From contig JADJUS010000022.1 of NCBI GenBank assembly GCA_016716905.1, positions 1,165,501 through 1,229,500 on the forward strand: a DNA stretch of 64,000 nucleotides, given 5' to 3'. Shown piece by piece: positions 54,685 to 64,000 of the stretch. The DNA comes from Acidobacteriota bacterium (lineage in GTDB: Bacteria; Acidobacteriota; Vicinamibacteria; Vicinamibacterales; SCN-69-37). Position 1 is the first letter of the stretch; each line of letters starts with the position of its first letter. A program made the position numbers and the translations under genes. The notes beneath the pieces were generated by a model. It saw only the letters and a list, made by a program, of their open reading frames with translations. It was not told the origin of the DNA and searched no databases.

Positions 54685-57645
54685 CTAATTCCCTCCGCCG
54701 CCGCCTGATCCGGCCGTCGCTTTCTTTTTCTCTTCCTCGCGCACCTTCAGCCGCTGGTCGAGGTTCTCCTGCATCTTGAGGCGCGGCACGCCGTCTTTCC
54801 ACCAGTCGGGCGCGGGCGCACCCTTGAGGTGGTGGTCGAAGAACTCCTTCATGCGCACCGTGTAGTCCTGCATGTTCGCGGGACGCGCCAGACCGTGGTT
54901 CTCACCAGGGTACTCAAGCATGACCACTGGTTTATCGAGCCGGCGCAGGGTGTTGAAGTACTCCACGCCCTGCGTGAAGTCCACGGCGCCGTCCTGATCG
55001 TTGTGCAGGATGACGAGCGGCGTCTTCACTTTCGCCGCGTGGTACACGGGCGAGTTGCGCGTATACGCCTCCCAGTTGGCCCAGGGGCCCGTGGTGAAAC
55101 GGCCCTGGCTGCTCTCGAAGATGGAGCCGTTGGTGCCGCCGCTGTTCTTGTAGATGATGCTGTACATGCTGATCATGTTGGTCAGCGGTGCGCCGGCGAT
55201 GGCCGCGGCAAATACGTCCGACTGCGTGATCGTGAACGCCGTCTGGTAGCCACCCCACGAGTGGCCGTGCAGGCCCACACGCTTCGGATCCACAACACCA
55301 GTGGCGACCGCAGCCTTCACGGCCGCAGGCAGCGTCCACGCGGCCGACATGCCCGGGTCGTTGATGTAGTACTTGATGTCGGGCTGCAGCACCGCGTACC
55401 CGTTGCTGGTGTACGCCTGACGGCTGAAGCCGTTTGTCGTCGGGCGGCCGTACTGGTTGTGGCCCTGCGTCAGGCGCTCGTAGATGTACACGATCGTCGG
55501 GTACGACTTGCCCTTCTCGTAGTTGGCCGGGAGATACAGCGACGCCTGCAGGCGCTCACCCTTGTCGTTCTTGAATTCGATGAGCTGAGCACCGGCCGAC
55601 CATGCCAGTGATTCCGCTTCGGGCGCCATGTCCACAATTTTGCGTCCGGCCGTCAGCGTGGCATCCGTCACGTACACCTGCGGGGCCACCGTGGGAGTCT
55701 CCTTGCGATACAGCCAGGTCTCGCCCTTCTCCGCCTTCTGCAGGCCCGTGATCGACGCGTCTTCCCACAGCAGCATCTTGAGGCCGGTCTTGCCGGGCTC
55801 GAGAATGCCGTAGCCGGCGCGCTTGGTCCACTCGCCCATCACCGAGAAGTACTGCGGCTTGGACAGATCGATCCCGCGCTCGTTCTGGTAAATCCCCGGC
55901 ACCCGGCCCTGGTATCGGATCGAATCCTTCTTGCCGTTCACCGTCAGGTTCACGGCCGCTTCGCCGGCGGCCACCGGCACCTTCCAGATGTCCCAGCGAT
56001 CCGAGATCAGGACGTACTGGTTGTCGGACGTCCAACCCATCGCCTGCGTCGGCGGGTCAACGACGTTGTGGTCATCTTCGATGTTGATGAACGAGGTCGG
56101 CACTTTTTCCGTGATGTTGCGCGTCGTACCCGTGGCCACATCGAACACATGGAAGTGCTTGTTCTCGTAGTAGAGGTACTTCGTGGTGTCCGGCGACGCC
56201 GTGTTGGTCCAGCGCAGGTTCTTCTTCACCACGGTCTTGCGTCCGGTCTTCGTATCGATCGCGTAGACGTCGCGGAAGCTCTGGCCGTTGAGGTTGGCCA
56301 TTAATTCTCGCGGCATCACTCGTGCCGATGGCCCACTGACCACGGCCCGTGATCTGAATGTCGGGCACCTCATCGTCGGCAATGCGCACCATCGTGTTGT
56401 CGCCTGGCCGATACATGGTCACGTAGTTGAAGCTGCGGTCCTGGTTTTCCTGCACGCGTTGCGCCGACTGCAGGCGCGGGTCCTTGTAGTGCCAGACCAC
56501 GAGATTGGGCCTGGCGTCGGGATCCGCTGCGGGCGCCGGACCGGCGCCACGCGCACCAGGCTCGGCGGCGTCAGCGCCCTCGGCGGGAGCCGCGTTGCCA
56601 CGGCCTGCCGGACGCGGCACCTTCGTCAACTCGGCAATGCCGAAGATCAGGGCATCACGACTTTCGGTCCACATCGGCGCCCGGTTGCCGCTGATCGACA
56701 TCTCGGCCGGGAACGTCTTGTCCTGCTTCGGGTCGTACACCACTTTTTTCGGGGTGCCGCTGCCAAAGCCCGTGAAGCCCATGACCGAGAAGAGGCGCTC
56801 ACGATAAGCGCGGTCGTCGCTGCCCTTCAGCATGGAAATGGCGTCGCCCTCGGTCGTCCAGGACATGCGCTCGTAAAACGCCTTGTCGGTTTCGAGCGAA
56901 GTGATCGTGCCGGCCGACATGTCGCGAATCTGCAGGCCGTTGCCCGCCTGATCGGCAGCGTCAATGTTCAACGCCAGGTATTTGCCGGACTTGTTGAAGC
57001 CAAACTCAAACACGTTGCCGACGTTCAGCTCAGTGCCGGTCTTCAGTTCACGGAGGATCATGTCTGTGCCGCGCGGTCGCGTGTCGCGCGGTGCGTCGGC
57101 GGCCGGCGCAGGGCCCGCGCCACGGCCTGCTGGCGCCGCACCTGCGCCAGCGGCGGCGTCTGGACCGTACCGATGCATCGCAATCCAGCCGCCCATTTCA
57201 CCGTTGAAGGCGAAGCGGCGCACTTTGGGCACGCTCACCTTTTCACCGTTCGACAGGTTCACGATGAGCGCCGACGTCTGAATCGGCCGCCGCGCGCGGC
57301 GAGCCGCCTCGGCCTCCTGCCGGGTCAGCGACGTGGACGTCGCAAACCACATCGAGTCGTCAGAGAACGACATCGGGCCCGCGCCTTCCCCAGCCGGGAA
57401 CTTCCATTCCTGCGCGCCTGATGTGCTGCGCACAATCACCTCGCTGTTGCCTTCGAGCGGCGCCACACGATAGGCGAACCACTTGCCGTCGGGCGAGAGA
57501 CTTGCCGTGCTCATGGCGCGGAACGACAGGATGTCGTCGAGCGACATGGCACGTTTGCTGGTGTTCTGTGCCGAAACGGGCACGAACACGGCAGCGACAA
57601 ACACCAGGGAAGAACGAGAACGACGCGGCGGCGCATCCGTTTCAT
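54685..57645 (-). pseudogene. Exported S9 prolyl-oligopeptidase-family peptidase, two frameshifts
   Basis: Restored length is 986 residues. A beta-propeller N-terminal part (LSPDGKWFAYRV, Gly/Ala-rich inserts) precedes the alpha/beta-hydrolase domain with the nucleophile in GLHGHSWGGYQTAF, the acid in LHNDQDGAVDF and the His in YPGENHGLA. The natural ATG at 57645 (GGAGG upstream) opens MKRMRRRVVLVL, then slips out of frame between about 57606 and 57640. A second break lies at about 56313 within the stretch GISD-like/RELMANLNGQ. Both are single-base changes with long conserved frames on either side. Probably a dipeptidyl-peptidase-like enzyme of the periplasm. Confidence 0.8.
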
Positions 57646-57710
57646 GACTGGACCTCCAAAAAGACGTTCGAGACGGGAAACCGGTGGAATGGTAACAGTA
57701 CAGGGGTTGC

Positions 57711-58299
57711 TTAGGCGACCCGTGGACCGGCCAGTTTCCTGAGCCGACGGAAAATCCAGCGCACGACAAACGTGAGCGTGACAAGCATCACCAGCACCAT
57801 CGCAGCCGCCACATAGGGATACTGCGTGGCGAACCACACGAGGATCAGTGCTGCGCCATCTTCGGCGAGGCTCAAGCCGATGTTTGACGCCGGCTCCGGT
57901 GATGCGCTGACCGCCGCTCGCATCGTGGTTTTTCCCGAATGCGCCAGAAGCGCGAGCGCGGAGCCCGCAGCGCCGGCCGCCAGTTGCCAACCCGGGTCGA
58001 GCTGCGGCAACGCGCCATAGGCCAGCAAACCCGCGACTGGCACGCGAACGAATGTCTGGAGGACATTCCAGACCAAATCGACCAGCGGCACTTTGTCCGC
58101 CACGAACTCGATGACAAACATCGCGAGGCAGGCGCCGATCACCCACCAACTCTGGACAATGCCCAGGTCACCGGGCAGCACCACAAGCCCGGCGCGCGAC
58201 ACCAACCCGAGCGCCGCAACGGTGCCGTACACGTTCAGGGCCTGCGGCAAAACATACGGCCACAAGAAAAGCCGCGACGTGTTCAGGGGACGTCAGCAC
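57711..58299 (-). pseudogene. DUF4126 membrane protein, frameshifted near start
   Basis: The main frame encodes a hydrophobic protein with VYGTVAALGLVSRAGLVVLP, FVIEFVADKVPLVDLVWNVLQTFVRVPVAGLLAYGAL and a C-terminal helix pair, matching DUF4126. The normal N-terminus is in another frame: a GTG at 58299 gives LTSPEHVAAFLVAVCFAAGL, which joins NVYGTVAAL if one C is removed at about 58238-58242. The restored length is 195 residues. The role of the family is unknown. Confidence 0.65.
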
Positions 58300-58308
58300 A
58301 CCGACATA

Positions 58309-58650
58309 TTACAAGCGTGATGCCGGGTCTGAAGACCCGGCCTCCGAAGAGCGTTCGACCTTCAGGTAGATGGGACCCACGCCGAGCGTGGCCACCAGCG
58401 CGTAGGTGCCCCACCCAGCGCGGTTGGTCACGAGGAAGCGGGCGTGTTCGCCGGGCTTCAAATCGATCGGGACGTTCTTCCAGACGAGGGTGTTGTGCAA
58501 CCGCATGCGGTGCTCGCCTGCGGCCACGTCCTTCGTCACGCTCTGGCCGTTGACCAGCACCGCGAACGGCTCACCGTCGAGCGTGACAAAGATCTGTCGG
58601 ATGCCGATATCGTCGGGCGACTGCCGCGCGACCGTGATGGTGGCGTTCAC
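58309..58650 (-). CDS. Small beta-rich protein (PEGA-like)
   Basis: The 113-residue product has a pattern of short strands and turns (IFVTLDGEPFAVLVNGQSVTKDVAAGEHRMRLHNTLVWKN split over several strands) that resembles a PEGA-type surface domain. There is no signal peptide. It starts with GTG overlapping the preceding stop by 4 nt, so it is co-translated with the HEAT/cyclophilin lipoprotein. Its last dozen residues (SSEAGSSDPASRL) are encoded by the dispersed palindrome at 58322-58349, so the original stop was probably lost or replaced. Confidence 0.6.
   Translation of the reverse strand: MNATITVARQSPDDIGIRQIFVTLDGEPFAVLVNGQSVTKDVAAGEHRMRLHNTLVWKNVPIDLKPGEHARFLVTNRAGWGTYALVATLGVGPIYLKVERSSEAGSSDPASRL
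58322..58349. repeat. 28-bp dispersed palindrome, copy B, overlapping a gene end
   Basis: Identical to 42807-42834. Here it lies in the 3' end of the PEGA-like gene and just upstream of the DUF4126 gene. Confidence 0.85.
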
Positions 58651-60437
58651 CTCACCATCCGCGCCGCCGTGACCGCATCACCCATGTCGAGATGATCGAC
58701 CACGTCCATGCCGCGCACCACGCGACCAAGTGCCGTGAAGTCGCCCTCGTTGTGTGGCTGTGGCGTGCTGCCCAGCGTGTAGCCCGCCCTGCCGGTATCG
58801 AGGCCGGACGACGCCCATGCGAGATTGCCTCGGGTCAGCCCCAATCGGCTCACCTCGTCGCGCAGCCGATTGGCGCCGCGAATGGTGGCCTGCTGCGCCA
58901 CAAAGTTCGGCACCACACGACTGAACACCGTGCCGACAATGGCGCCTGACTCGGTGAGGCGGACAAACTCCTCCATGCCGAGCGGCGATTCGCCGGGGTA
59001 GAGCTCCAGCTCGATTTCACCCTTCGGCGTGGTCCACACCGCGCGGGGCGCGGGAGCGCCGTTGTACGCAGGCACAATCCAGCGTTCGACAATGGCGCGA
59101 TAGTCGGCATCGGTGCGCGCAGGCACCGGTTGTGCCGGCGCAGCTGCACCGCCCTGACGTCCGCCGCCCGCCGGGGCAGCCGGGATGAGCAGGTCCTTCA
59201 TGGTCGGGTCGGTGGCCAACTGGTCCAGGAACTGCTGGCCGATCGGGCCCATGCGCCGCAGCGCCTGGGTGGCTGATGTGCGAATCGCCAGACTCGGGTC
59301 GCGCAACAGCGTGGCGGCGGCGTCGAGCGCCAACGGCGGCGCGAGCTGTGTGAGCGGCGTGAACGCCGTGAGGCGCAGCGCGGCGGGCTTCGACGACGCC
59401 GTCGCGGCGGCCAGGCGCGGCGCTACCTGGCCCACGCGACCCTTGTGTCGGCCGAGAAGTTCGGCGGCCGATACTGACAGCCACGTATCCGGGTCTTCGA
59501 GCGCGGCCAACACCACACCAAACGACTCCTCATCGTCGTACCCGTCGAGCGCGCGCAGGGCTTCAGTGCGCACGCGCCGGTCAGTGTCTTTCGTGCCGGC
59601 GCGCAGTCGTGCTGCGGTCGCCGCGCGATCGACGACGACAGCGGCTGGCTCGACGGGCGGTGCCGTTCCCGGTGGCGGCGTCGACGTTGGCGCAGGCGGC
59701 AGAGCCAGTCCGCGCATAGCCCAGAATCTGACGTCAGGTGACGCATCCTCACTGAGTTTCAGCAGGTGCGGCACGGCGGCTGGATTGCGCGGGCGGAACA
59801 GGGCCCATGCGGCGCGCCACCGGACTTCGGGGCTCGTCGTCGGAGTCGTCCACTTGACGATCGGCGCGAGGTCTTCGCGAGTTGTATAACGCCCCATCGA
59901 CAGGAGCGCCTCACCCACCACCCCCTCTGTGGCAGCCCCACGGGTGGCGTTGGTCAGATACTGGGCCAGCGCCTTCCAGGCTTCTGGCGTCCTGATCTTG
60001 CCGAGACCCCGCGCGGCCTCAAACGCCACGCCCGTGTTGGGGTTGGCCAGAAGCATCTGTGCCAGCCAGGCGACACCCGCAGGGTCCTTCAGTTGCCCGG
60101 TCGCGAAGGCGACGGTTGCGACGATTTCCGGGTTCTCGTCACGCCGCAGCGGTTGGAGCAACACCCCTCCACGCGGGTCGGCGATGCGGCCAACGGCCAC
60201 CACGGCCCGGCGTTTGACCTCGGGATGTTTCGACTGAAGAAGCCGTGCCAGCGCCACTTCGTCAAACTGCCGTGTGTCTTCGAGCTTCACCAGCAGCGCG
60301 ATATCAACGATGTCCACCTCTGCCAGAGGCGGCCGCTGGTTCGCAGCCGTGCCCGGCAGTTGGACTGCCTCGCGTGCACCGCCGCACCCCCCGAGCGCGA
60401 CGATGGCGAGAAGCAGGCCGATTCGAGTTCGTGTCAT
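58647..60437 (-). CDS. HEAT-repeat lipoprotein with cyclophilin-type prolyl isomerase domain
   Basis: The 596-residue product has a lipobox (VALGGC at about 13-18). HEAT repeats follow from about residue 50 to 390 (LLQSKHPEVKRRAVVAVGRIADP, NPNTGVAFEAARGLGKIRTPEAW, RRVRTEALRALDGYDDEESFGVV). The C-terminal cyclophilin domain begins near 455 (VWTTPKGEIELELYPGESPLGMEEFVRL, VFSRVVPNFVAQ, GNLAWASSGLDTGRAGY). Combined HEAT/PPIase lipoproteins are thought to help fold or handle outer-membrane proteins. It lies 6 nt after the S9 peptidase gene. Confidence 0.87.
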   Translation of the reverse strand: MTRTRIGLLLAIVALGGCGGAREAVQLPGTAANQRPPLAEVDIVDIALLVKLEDTRQFDEVALARLLQSKHPEVKRRAVVAVGRIADPRGGVLLQPLRRDENPEIVATVAFATGQLKDPAGVAWLAQMLLANPNTGVAFEAARGLGKIRTPEAWKALAQYLTNATRGAATEGVVGEALLSMGRYTTREDLAPIVKWTTPTTSPEVRWRAAWALFRPRNPAAVPHLLKLSEDASPDVRFWAMRGLALPPAPTSTPPPGTAPPVEPAAVVVDRAATAARLRAGTKDTDRRVRTEALRALDGYDDEESFGVVLAALEDPDTWLSVSAAELLGRHKGRVGQVAPRLAAATASSKPAALRLTAFTPLTQLAPPLALDAAATLLRDPSLAIRTSATQALRRMGPIGQQFLDQLATDPTMKDLLIPAAPAGGGRQGGAAAPAQPVPARTDADYRAIVERWIVPAYNGAPAPRAVWTTPKGEIELELYPGESPLGMEEFVRLTESGAIVGTVFSRVVPNFVAQQATIRGANRLRDEVSRLGLTRGNLAWASSGLDTGRAGYTLGSTPQPHNEGDFTALGRVVRGMDVVDHLDMGDAVTAARMVR

Positions 60438-60443
60438 GTCACA

Positions 60444-63392
60444 TCATTTCTTGTTGAGGAAGGGCACGCCGTCGGTCATCCACTTCGGCGCGGGCGTCCC
60501 CTTGAGGTAGTGGTCGAAGAACTCAAAGTACCGTACCGTCAAGTCTTTGCGGTTGGCCATGCCGCGTAGGCCATGTCCTTCTCCGGGATACGCCAGCATG
60601 ACCGCGCGTTTGCCGTTGTAGCGCAGGGCGTTGTAGAAGTTCATGCCTTCGGTGAACGAAACCGTCGGGTCTGCCGTGCCATGCATGATGAGAAACGGCG
60701 ACGGCGCGTCTTTCGCGTGCGTCAGGGCCGACTCGAAGCGGTAGAGCTCGGGATCGTCCCAGGGGGAGACGCCCCACCGGCCCTGTCCGTAGATGTAGTA
60801 GTCGTTGCCATTGGCGCCGCTGCCGCCGTTCACCTGATACGTCCATCCCCAGCTCTGGCTGAAGTCCGAGGTGAGGTCGGTCACGCCGGCGCCCATACCG
60901 ACGGCGGCGAACATCTTCGAACGTGTGCCGATGAACGCGGCGCCTTCACCGCCGTAGCTGTGCCCGTGCACACCGATACGCTTCGGGTCGGCATACCCCA
61001 TCTCGATGACCTTCTTCACAGCGGCTTCCACGCATTCCAGCATGTCGCTGTGCGACGAGCCGGTCCTGAAGTGAATGTCGGGCAACATCGTGATGTAGCC
61101 CTGGCTCACCGCCTGAATCGGCATGGAGCCCATGCCGGTGAGATATGAGGGTGCGCTGTACCGATGCATGTTCTGCGAGTTCTTCTCGTAGAACGTCACG
61201 ATCATTGGCCGCTTCTCGCCCGTCTTGTAGTCGTCGGGGAGCGCGAGTATGCCCTGCAGCCTCACGCCGTCGCGGTTTTTGTAGTCAAACAACACGCGGC
61301 GTCCCCACTGGTACTCGGCCTGCTGGGGATTGATATCGGTGATCTTCTTCGCGTCCTTGAAGTTGGGACCGGACACGCGAAGGTCGGGAAACTCCGTGAA
61401 TGTCTGGCGCGTGAACAGAAAGGTGTCGGCCTTGGCGGCTTTGGCCGGAGTGCTGAACGCGGCGTCTTCAAAGACCACCTCTTTCAGTGAGCCGTCGGGC
61501 GTCAGTTCGTAGAAGCCGGCCTTCTTCGTGTATTCACCATAGGCCGAGAGGGTCAGCGTTTTGCCGAGATCGATCGTGCCGCGCGGTCCCACGGCGAGCG
61601 GGTCGATCGGCTCGGTGCGCGCGTACCGGAACCGCACTTCACCTTTGCTGCCCACGCCGTTGGTGATGTTCTTCGGTGCGCCACCGTCGAGCGGAAACTG
61701 CCAGAGGTCGTACCGATGCTGCACGATGACTGACTTGCCGTCGCTCGAGTAGCCGGCCAGGCCATACGACGGCTTCGGGCCAGGGTGATCAAACTCCATG
61801 TCCACGAAACTCACCGCGCTCGATCCACCGAGCGTGCGGGTGGTGGCAGCATCAAGCTCGTACTCCTGGAACTTGTTGTCTTTCCAATACAGGAAGTGAC
61901 GTCCATCGGGCGAGATCCCGAACGCGTGGGCGCCGGTCAATTGGTTCTTGAACATGAGCGTGCGCTCGCCGGTGGACGTGTTGACCCGGTAGAAGTCTGC
62001 GGCCGGGCGTTTGTAGTCGTGGATGTAGCCGCGCGTATCGCGGCCCACGGCCCAGCGGCCATCCTGCGCCACCTCCAGTTCACGCATCGTCTCGTCGGTC
62101 AGCCTGATGACTTTGGCTGCCGGCACATCAAACGCCGTGCGGAAGGTGAAATTCCTGTCGACCTCCGCGCGAATCATCTGCTGCGACTGGATGCGTTCGT
62201 CCACGCTGTTCCAGACGTCCACGTTGGCGAGGTCGTCGGTGCTGCGCCTCGTCGCCGCGTCGGCCGTCTCCACCTGTTCCTTGATCCCGAAAAACACGCG
62301 CTTGTTGTCGTGGCTCCACGCGAGGGGGGCGCGATCGCTCACAACCCAATCTTTCGGGAAATCCGCTGCCTTGGCGGGGTCCAGCATCACTGGCACCCCC
62401 ACGGCGTCACCGAGGGCGGCCTGCACTGCCGGGTACGCCACAAGCACATTACTGCGCTCGCGCATCTTCTCCACATCGGCGCCCTTGAGCACTGCCAGGG
62501 CGGCGCCATCGTCGCTCCACGTCAGCCGGTTGTAGGACTTGGCGTCGTTGTCCAGTGTGGTGATGCGCCCGCTCCGGGTGTCGAACACAAACAGGCCGTT
62601 GCCATCTTTGACTGTGGCGTCCACGGTGTAGGCGAGCAAATCACCAGGGCGGTTAAACGAGATGTCACCCACGCTCCCCAGGAGCTGATCGCGCCCGGTG
62701 GTGAGGTTGTGCAGGACGACGTCCACGCCTCTGGGCCCGGCCGGAGCGGCGGCGGCACCAGCTGCCGGCGCGGCCGGAGCCGCGGCTTCGGCGCCCGCGG
62801 CGCCGCGGCCACCAGCCGGCGTGGGCGGCCGCCGGCGCAAAATCAAGTGACTGGAGTTCGCGGCAAATGTGAACGACTGAATGTCCTGCCACGACTTGAT
62901 CGCGCCCGTCTCGAGGTTTCTCAACTCGACTCGGCGGGGCTGAGCGGGCGGCGTTGCGGCGCCTCGGGCCGCCTGGCCTGCAGGTTCAGCCACGTCCGGG
63001 GTCGGCGCCGGGGCCGGTGCGCCTCCGGCAGCGCCGCCTCGGCCTCCCCGACCGCCGCGGCCTGCAGCAGGCTCCACCTGATAGGCGAACCACCGGGAGT
63101 CGGCCGAAAACGATCCGCCTGCCCCGTTGGCCACTTCGACGTCCTGGTTCGTGGCCAGATTCAACAGGTGAAGCACCGGCTTGGTCTCGGTCGGCGCGGT
63201 GTTCGTGAGCGCCACTCCGTACGTCACCCATTTACCGTCGCCGGAAATTTCCTGGCCGCTGATACTGCGCCAGCGCGTGTAGTCTTCGATACCCAACGGC
63301 TTCTTGGCGGGCGCCTGCGCGCCCACCCACGCATAAGCCGAGATGAAGGTGAGAACAAGAACGAGAGCGGTACGTCTGGCGGACTGAGTCAC
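60444..63392 (-). CDS. Exported S9-family serine peptidase
   Basis: The 982-residue product starts with GTG (GGAG upstream) and a signal peptide (TALVLVLTFISAYAWVGAQ). A WD/beta-propeller-like half contains two Gly/Arg/Ala/Pro-rich inserts (about residues 108-150 and 195-225). The catalytic alpha/beta-hydrolase domain has the nucleophile in GVHGHSYGGEGAAF near 810, the acid in HGTADPTVSF and the His in YPGEGHGLRG. It is similar in plan to the frameshifted peptidase at 54685. It begins the minus-strand operon with the HEAT lipoprotein. Confidence 0.88.
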   Translation of the reverse strand: MTQSARRTALVLVLTFISAYAWVGAQAPAKKPLGIEDYTRWRSISGQEISGDGKWVTYGVALTNTAPTETKPVLHLLNLATNQDVEVANGAGGSFSADSRWFAYQVEPAAGRGGRGGRGGAAGGAPAPAPTPDVAEPAGQAARGAATPPAQPRRVELRNLETGAIKSWQDIQSFTFAANSSHLILRRRPPTPAGGRGAAGAEAAAPAAPAAGAAAAPAGPRGVDVVLHNLTTGRDQLLGSVGDISFNRPGDLLAYTVDATVKDGNGLFVFDTRSGRITTLDNDAKSYNRLTWSDDGAALAVLKGADVEKMRERSNVLVAYPAVQAALGDAVGVPVMLDPAKAADFPKDWVVSDRAPLAWSHDNKRVFFGIKEQVETADAATRRSTDDLANVDVWNSVDERIQSQQMIRAEVDRNFTFRTAFDVPAAKVIRLTDETMRELEVAQDGRWAVGRDTRGYIHDYKRPAADFYRVNTSTGERTLMFKNQLTGAHAFGISPDGRHFLYWKDNKFQEYELDAATTRTLGGSSAVSFVDMEFDHPGPKPSYGLAGYSSDGKSVIVQHRYDLWQFPLDGGAPKNITNGVGSKGEVRFRYARTEPIDPLAVGPRGTIDLGKTLTLSAYGEYTKKAGFYELTPDGSLKEVVFEDAAFSTPAKAAKADTFLFTRQTFTEFPDLRVSGPNFKDAKKITDINPQQAEYQWGRRVLFDYKNRDGVRLQGILALPDDYKTGEKRPMIVTFYEKNSQNMHRYSAPSYLTGMGSMPIQAVSQGYITMLPDIHFRTGSSHSDMLECVEAAVKKVIEMGYADPKRIGVHGHSYGGEGAAFIGTRSKMFAAVGMGAGVTDLTSDFSQSWGWTYQVNGGSGANGNDYYIYGQGRWGVSPWDDPELYRFESALTHAKDAPSPFLIMHGTADPTVSFTEGMNFYNALRYNGKRAVMLAYPGEGHGLRGMANRKDLTVRYFEFFDHYLKGTPAPKWMTDGVPFLNKK

Positions 63393-63417
63393 GGGCGTCT
63401 CCTGGCGCCAAATTATA

Positions 63418-63480
63418 GGTCCAGAGTCCAGAGTCCAGGGTCCTTCCTCAGCTCCCCAGCTCCCCAGTTCCCCAGTTCAC
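63418..63480. repeat. Mixed tandem repeats upstream of padR
   Basis: A GTCCAGA/GTCCAGG array (63418-63441) is followed by CAGCTCCC/CAGTTCCC units (about 63448-63478), the reverse of GGAACTGGG. Both families of the window occur side by side here, in the divergent gap between the S9 peptidase and padR. Confidence 0.75.
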
Positions 63481-63546
63481 AACCTTTTCACGCTTCCTTA
63501 CGTCCAAGCTGCTCAGGTAGATGATCTATGGGAGAGGACGCGCCGA

Positions 63547-63918
63547 ATGCCGCCACGGGGACGCACGCCGATTCACGGGGACTTGTTACAGGGCACGCTG
63601 GACCTGTTGATTCTGCAGACGCTGGTGCTGGGCGCCGCGCATGGTCACACCATCGCGCACGCGATTGAGCGCCAATCCGATGATGTGCTCCAGATCGAAC
63701 ATGGCTCGCTCTACCCGGCCCTGCACCGCATTGAAAACAAGAAGTGGATCGCCTCGTTCTGGGGCACGTCAGAGAACAACCGTCGCGCGCGTTACTACCG
63801 CCTGACTGCGGCCGGGCGGAGCCAATTGGCGCACCAGACCTCGCGGTGGGAAGCGCTGGTGGGCGCCGTTAACCGCGTCCTTCGCCCGGCGCCGGCCGGG
63901 TCCAGGTCCGACAAATGA
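63547..63918 (+). CDS. PadR-family transcriptional regulator
   Basis: The 123-residue product has a winged helix: GTLDLLILQTL, LEHGH-like AHGHTIAHAIE, the signature EHGSLYPALHRIENKKWI, then RRARYYRLTAAGRSQL. GGAGAGG precedes the ATG. Such PadR genes usually sit directly before ADOP/MacB-type permease genes in acidobacteria, and this one overlaps the next start by 4 nt. It probably represses that transporter. Confidence 0.92.
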   Translation: MPPRGRTPIHGDLLQGTLDLLILQTLVLGAAHGHTIAHAIERQSDDVLQIEHGSLYPALHRIENKKWIASFWGTSENNRRARYYRLTAAGRSQLAHQTSRWEALVGAVNRVLRPAPAGSRSDK

Positions 63919-64000
63919 GCTGGTGGCGGTACATCCTGCGCGCCCGTTGGGATCGGGAGCGCCGGCGGGAACTCGAGTCGTACGTGGAGATCGAGACCGA
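63915..64000 (+). CDS. ADOP/MacB-like permease N-terminus, truncated by window end
   Basis: Only 28 residues are visible. MSWWRYILRARWDRERRREL, followed by ESYVEIET, resembles the permease-prefix domain of acidobacterial duplicated orphan permeases. ATGA overlap with padR supports the call. The rest of the gene lies outside the window. Confidence 0.65.
   Translation, partial: MSWWRYILRARWDRERRRELESYVEIET

Noticed and set aside
47079..63480. Tandem arrays considered as CRISPR
   Set aside because: Units are 7-9 bp with no spacers, and no cas genes are present.

Overview
This is a high-GC bacterial chromosomal window. Genes are densely packed, many overlap by 4 nt (ATGA or GTGA) or 1 nt, and many products are exported. 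A PadR-type regulator next to the start of an ADOP/MacB-like permease (right edge), carboxypeptidase-regulatory-like proteins, S9 peptidases with Gly/Arg/Ala-rich inserts and many secreted beta-sandwich proteins suggest an acidobacterium, probably of the Vicinamibacteria type. That placement is inferred from gene content, not from a marker gene. I found no rRNA, tRNA, CRISPR array, prophage or insertion sequence.

Layout. 0-10 kb: thiO, a glycine-zipper envelope protein, a DUF442-type phosphatase, a group II PLP decarboxylase, a LolA-like protein, a SixA-like phosphatase, a glutathione peroxidase, an M20 peptidase and a YdbS/YdbT pair. 10-15 kb: pyruvate:ferredoxin oxidoreductase coupled to a dihydroorotate-dehydrogenase-like flavoprotein. 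15-23 kb: tandem duplicates of a secreted protein of about 1350 residues; the second copy is frameshifted. 23-32 kb: an almost complete arginine regulon, with argR-argG-argH running left and argC-B-D-A-J-F running right from one AT-rich control region. The argG product is short and altered at its ATP-binding loop. 32-40 kb: pyrophosphatase, two exported amidohydrolases, two lipoproteins, a BON-LysM protein and dodecin. 40-47 kb: a cluster of two esterases, an ATP-grasp ligase, a YbdK/GCS2-type carboxylate-amine ligase, a Uma2 nuclease, an M29-like peptidase and a second ATP-grasp-like protein. This is the best candidate here for an uncharacterised amide-bond-forming pathway. 47-64 kb: an ABC-F ATPase, an RRM protein, a sulfatase, envelope proteins, two S9 peptidases, a HEAT/cyclophilin lipoprotein and the PadR-permease pair.

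Two features cut across the window. First, it is full of short palindromic and 7-9 bp tandem repeats. Most lie between genes, but at least three lie in frame inside coding sequences (POR, an esterase, and the ATP-grasp-like protein at 45.8-47.1 kb, which carries a nested perfect palindrome). Second, at least eleven single-base frameshifts interrupt otherwise well conserved genes, ten of them between 45 and 58.3 kb and several in C or G runs. In most cases changing one base restores a normal full-length product, so base-calling error is at least as likely as real gene decay.
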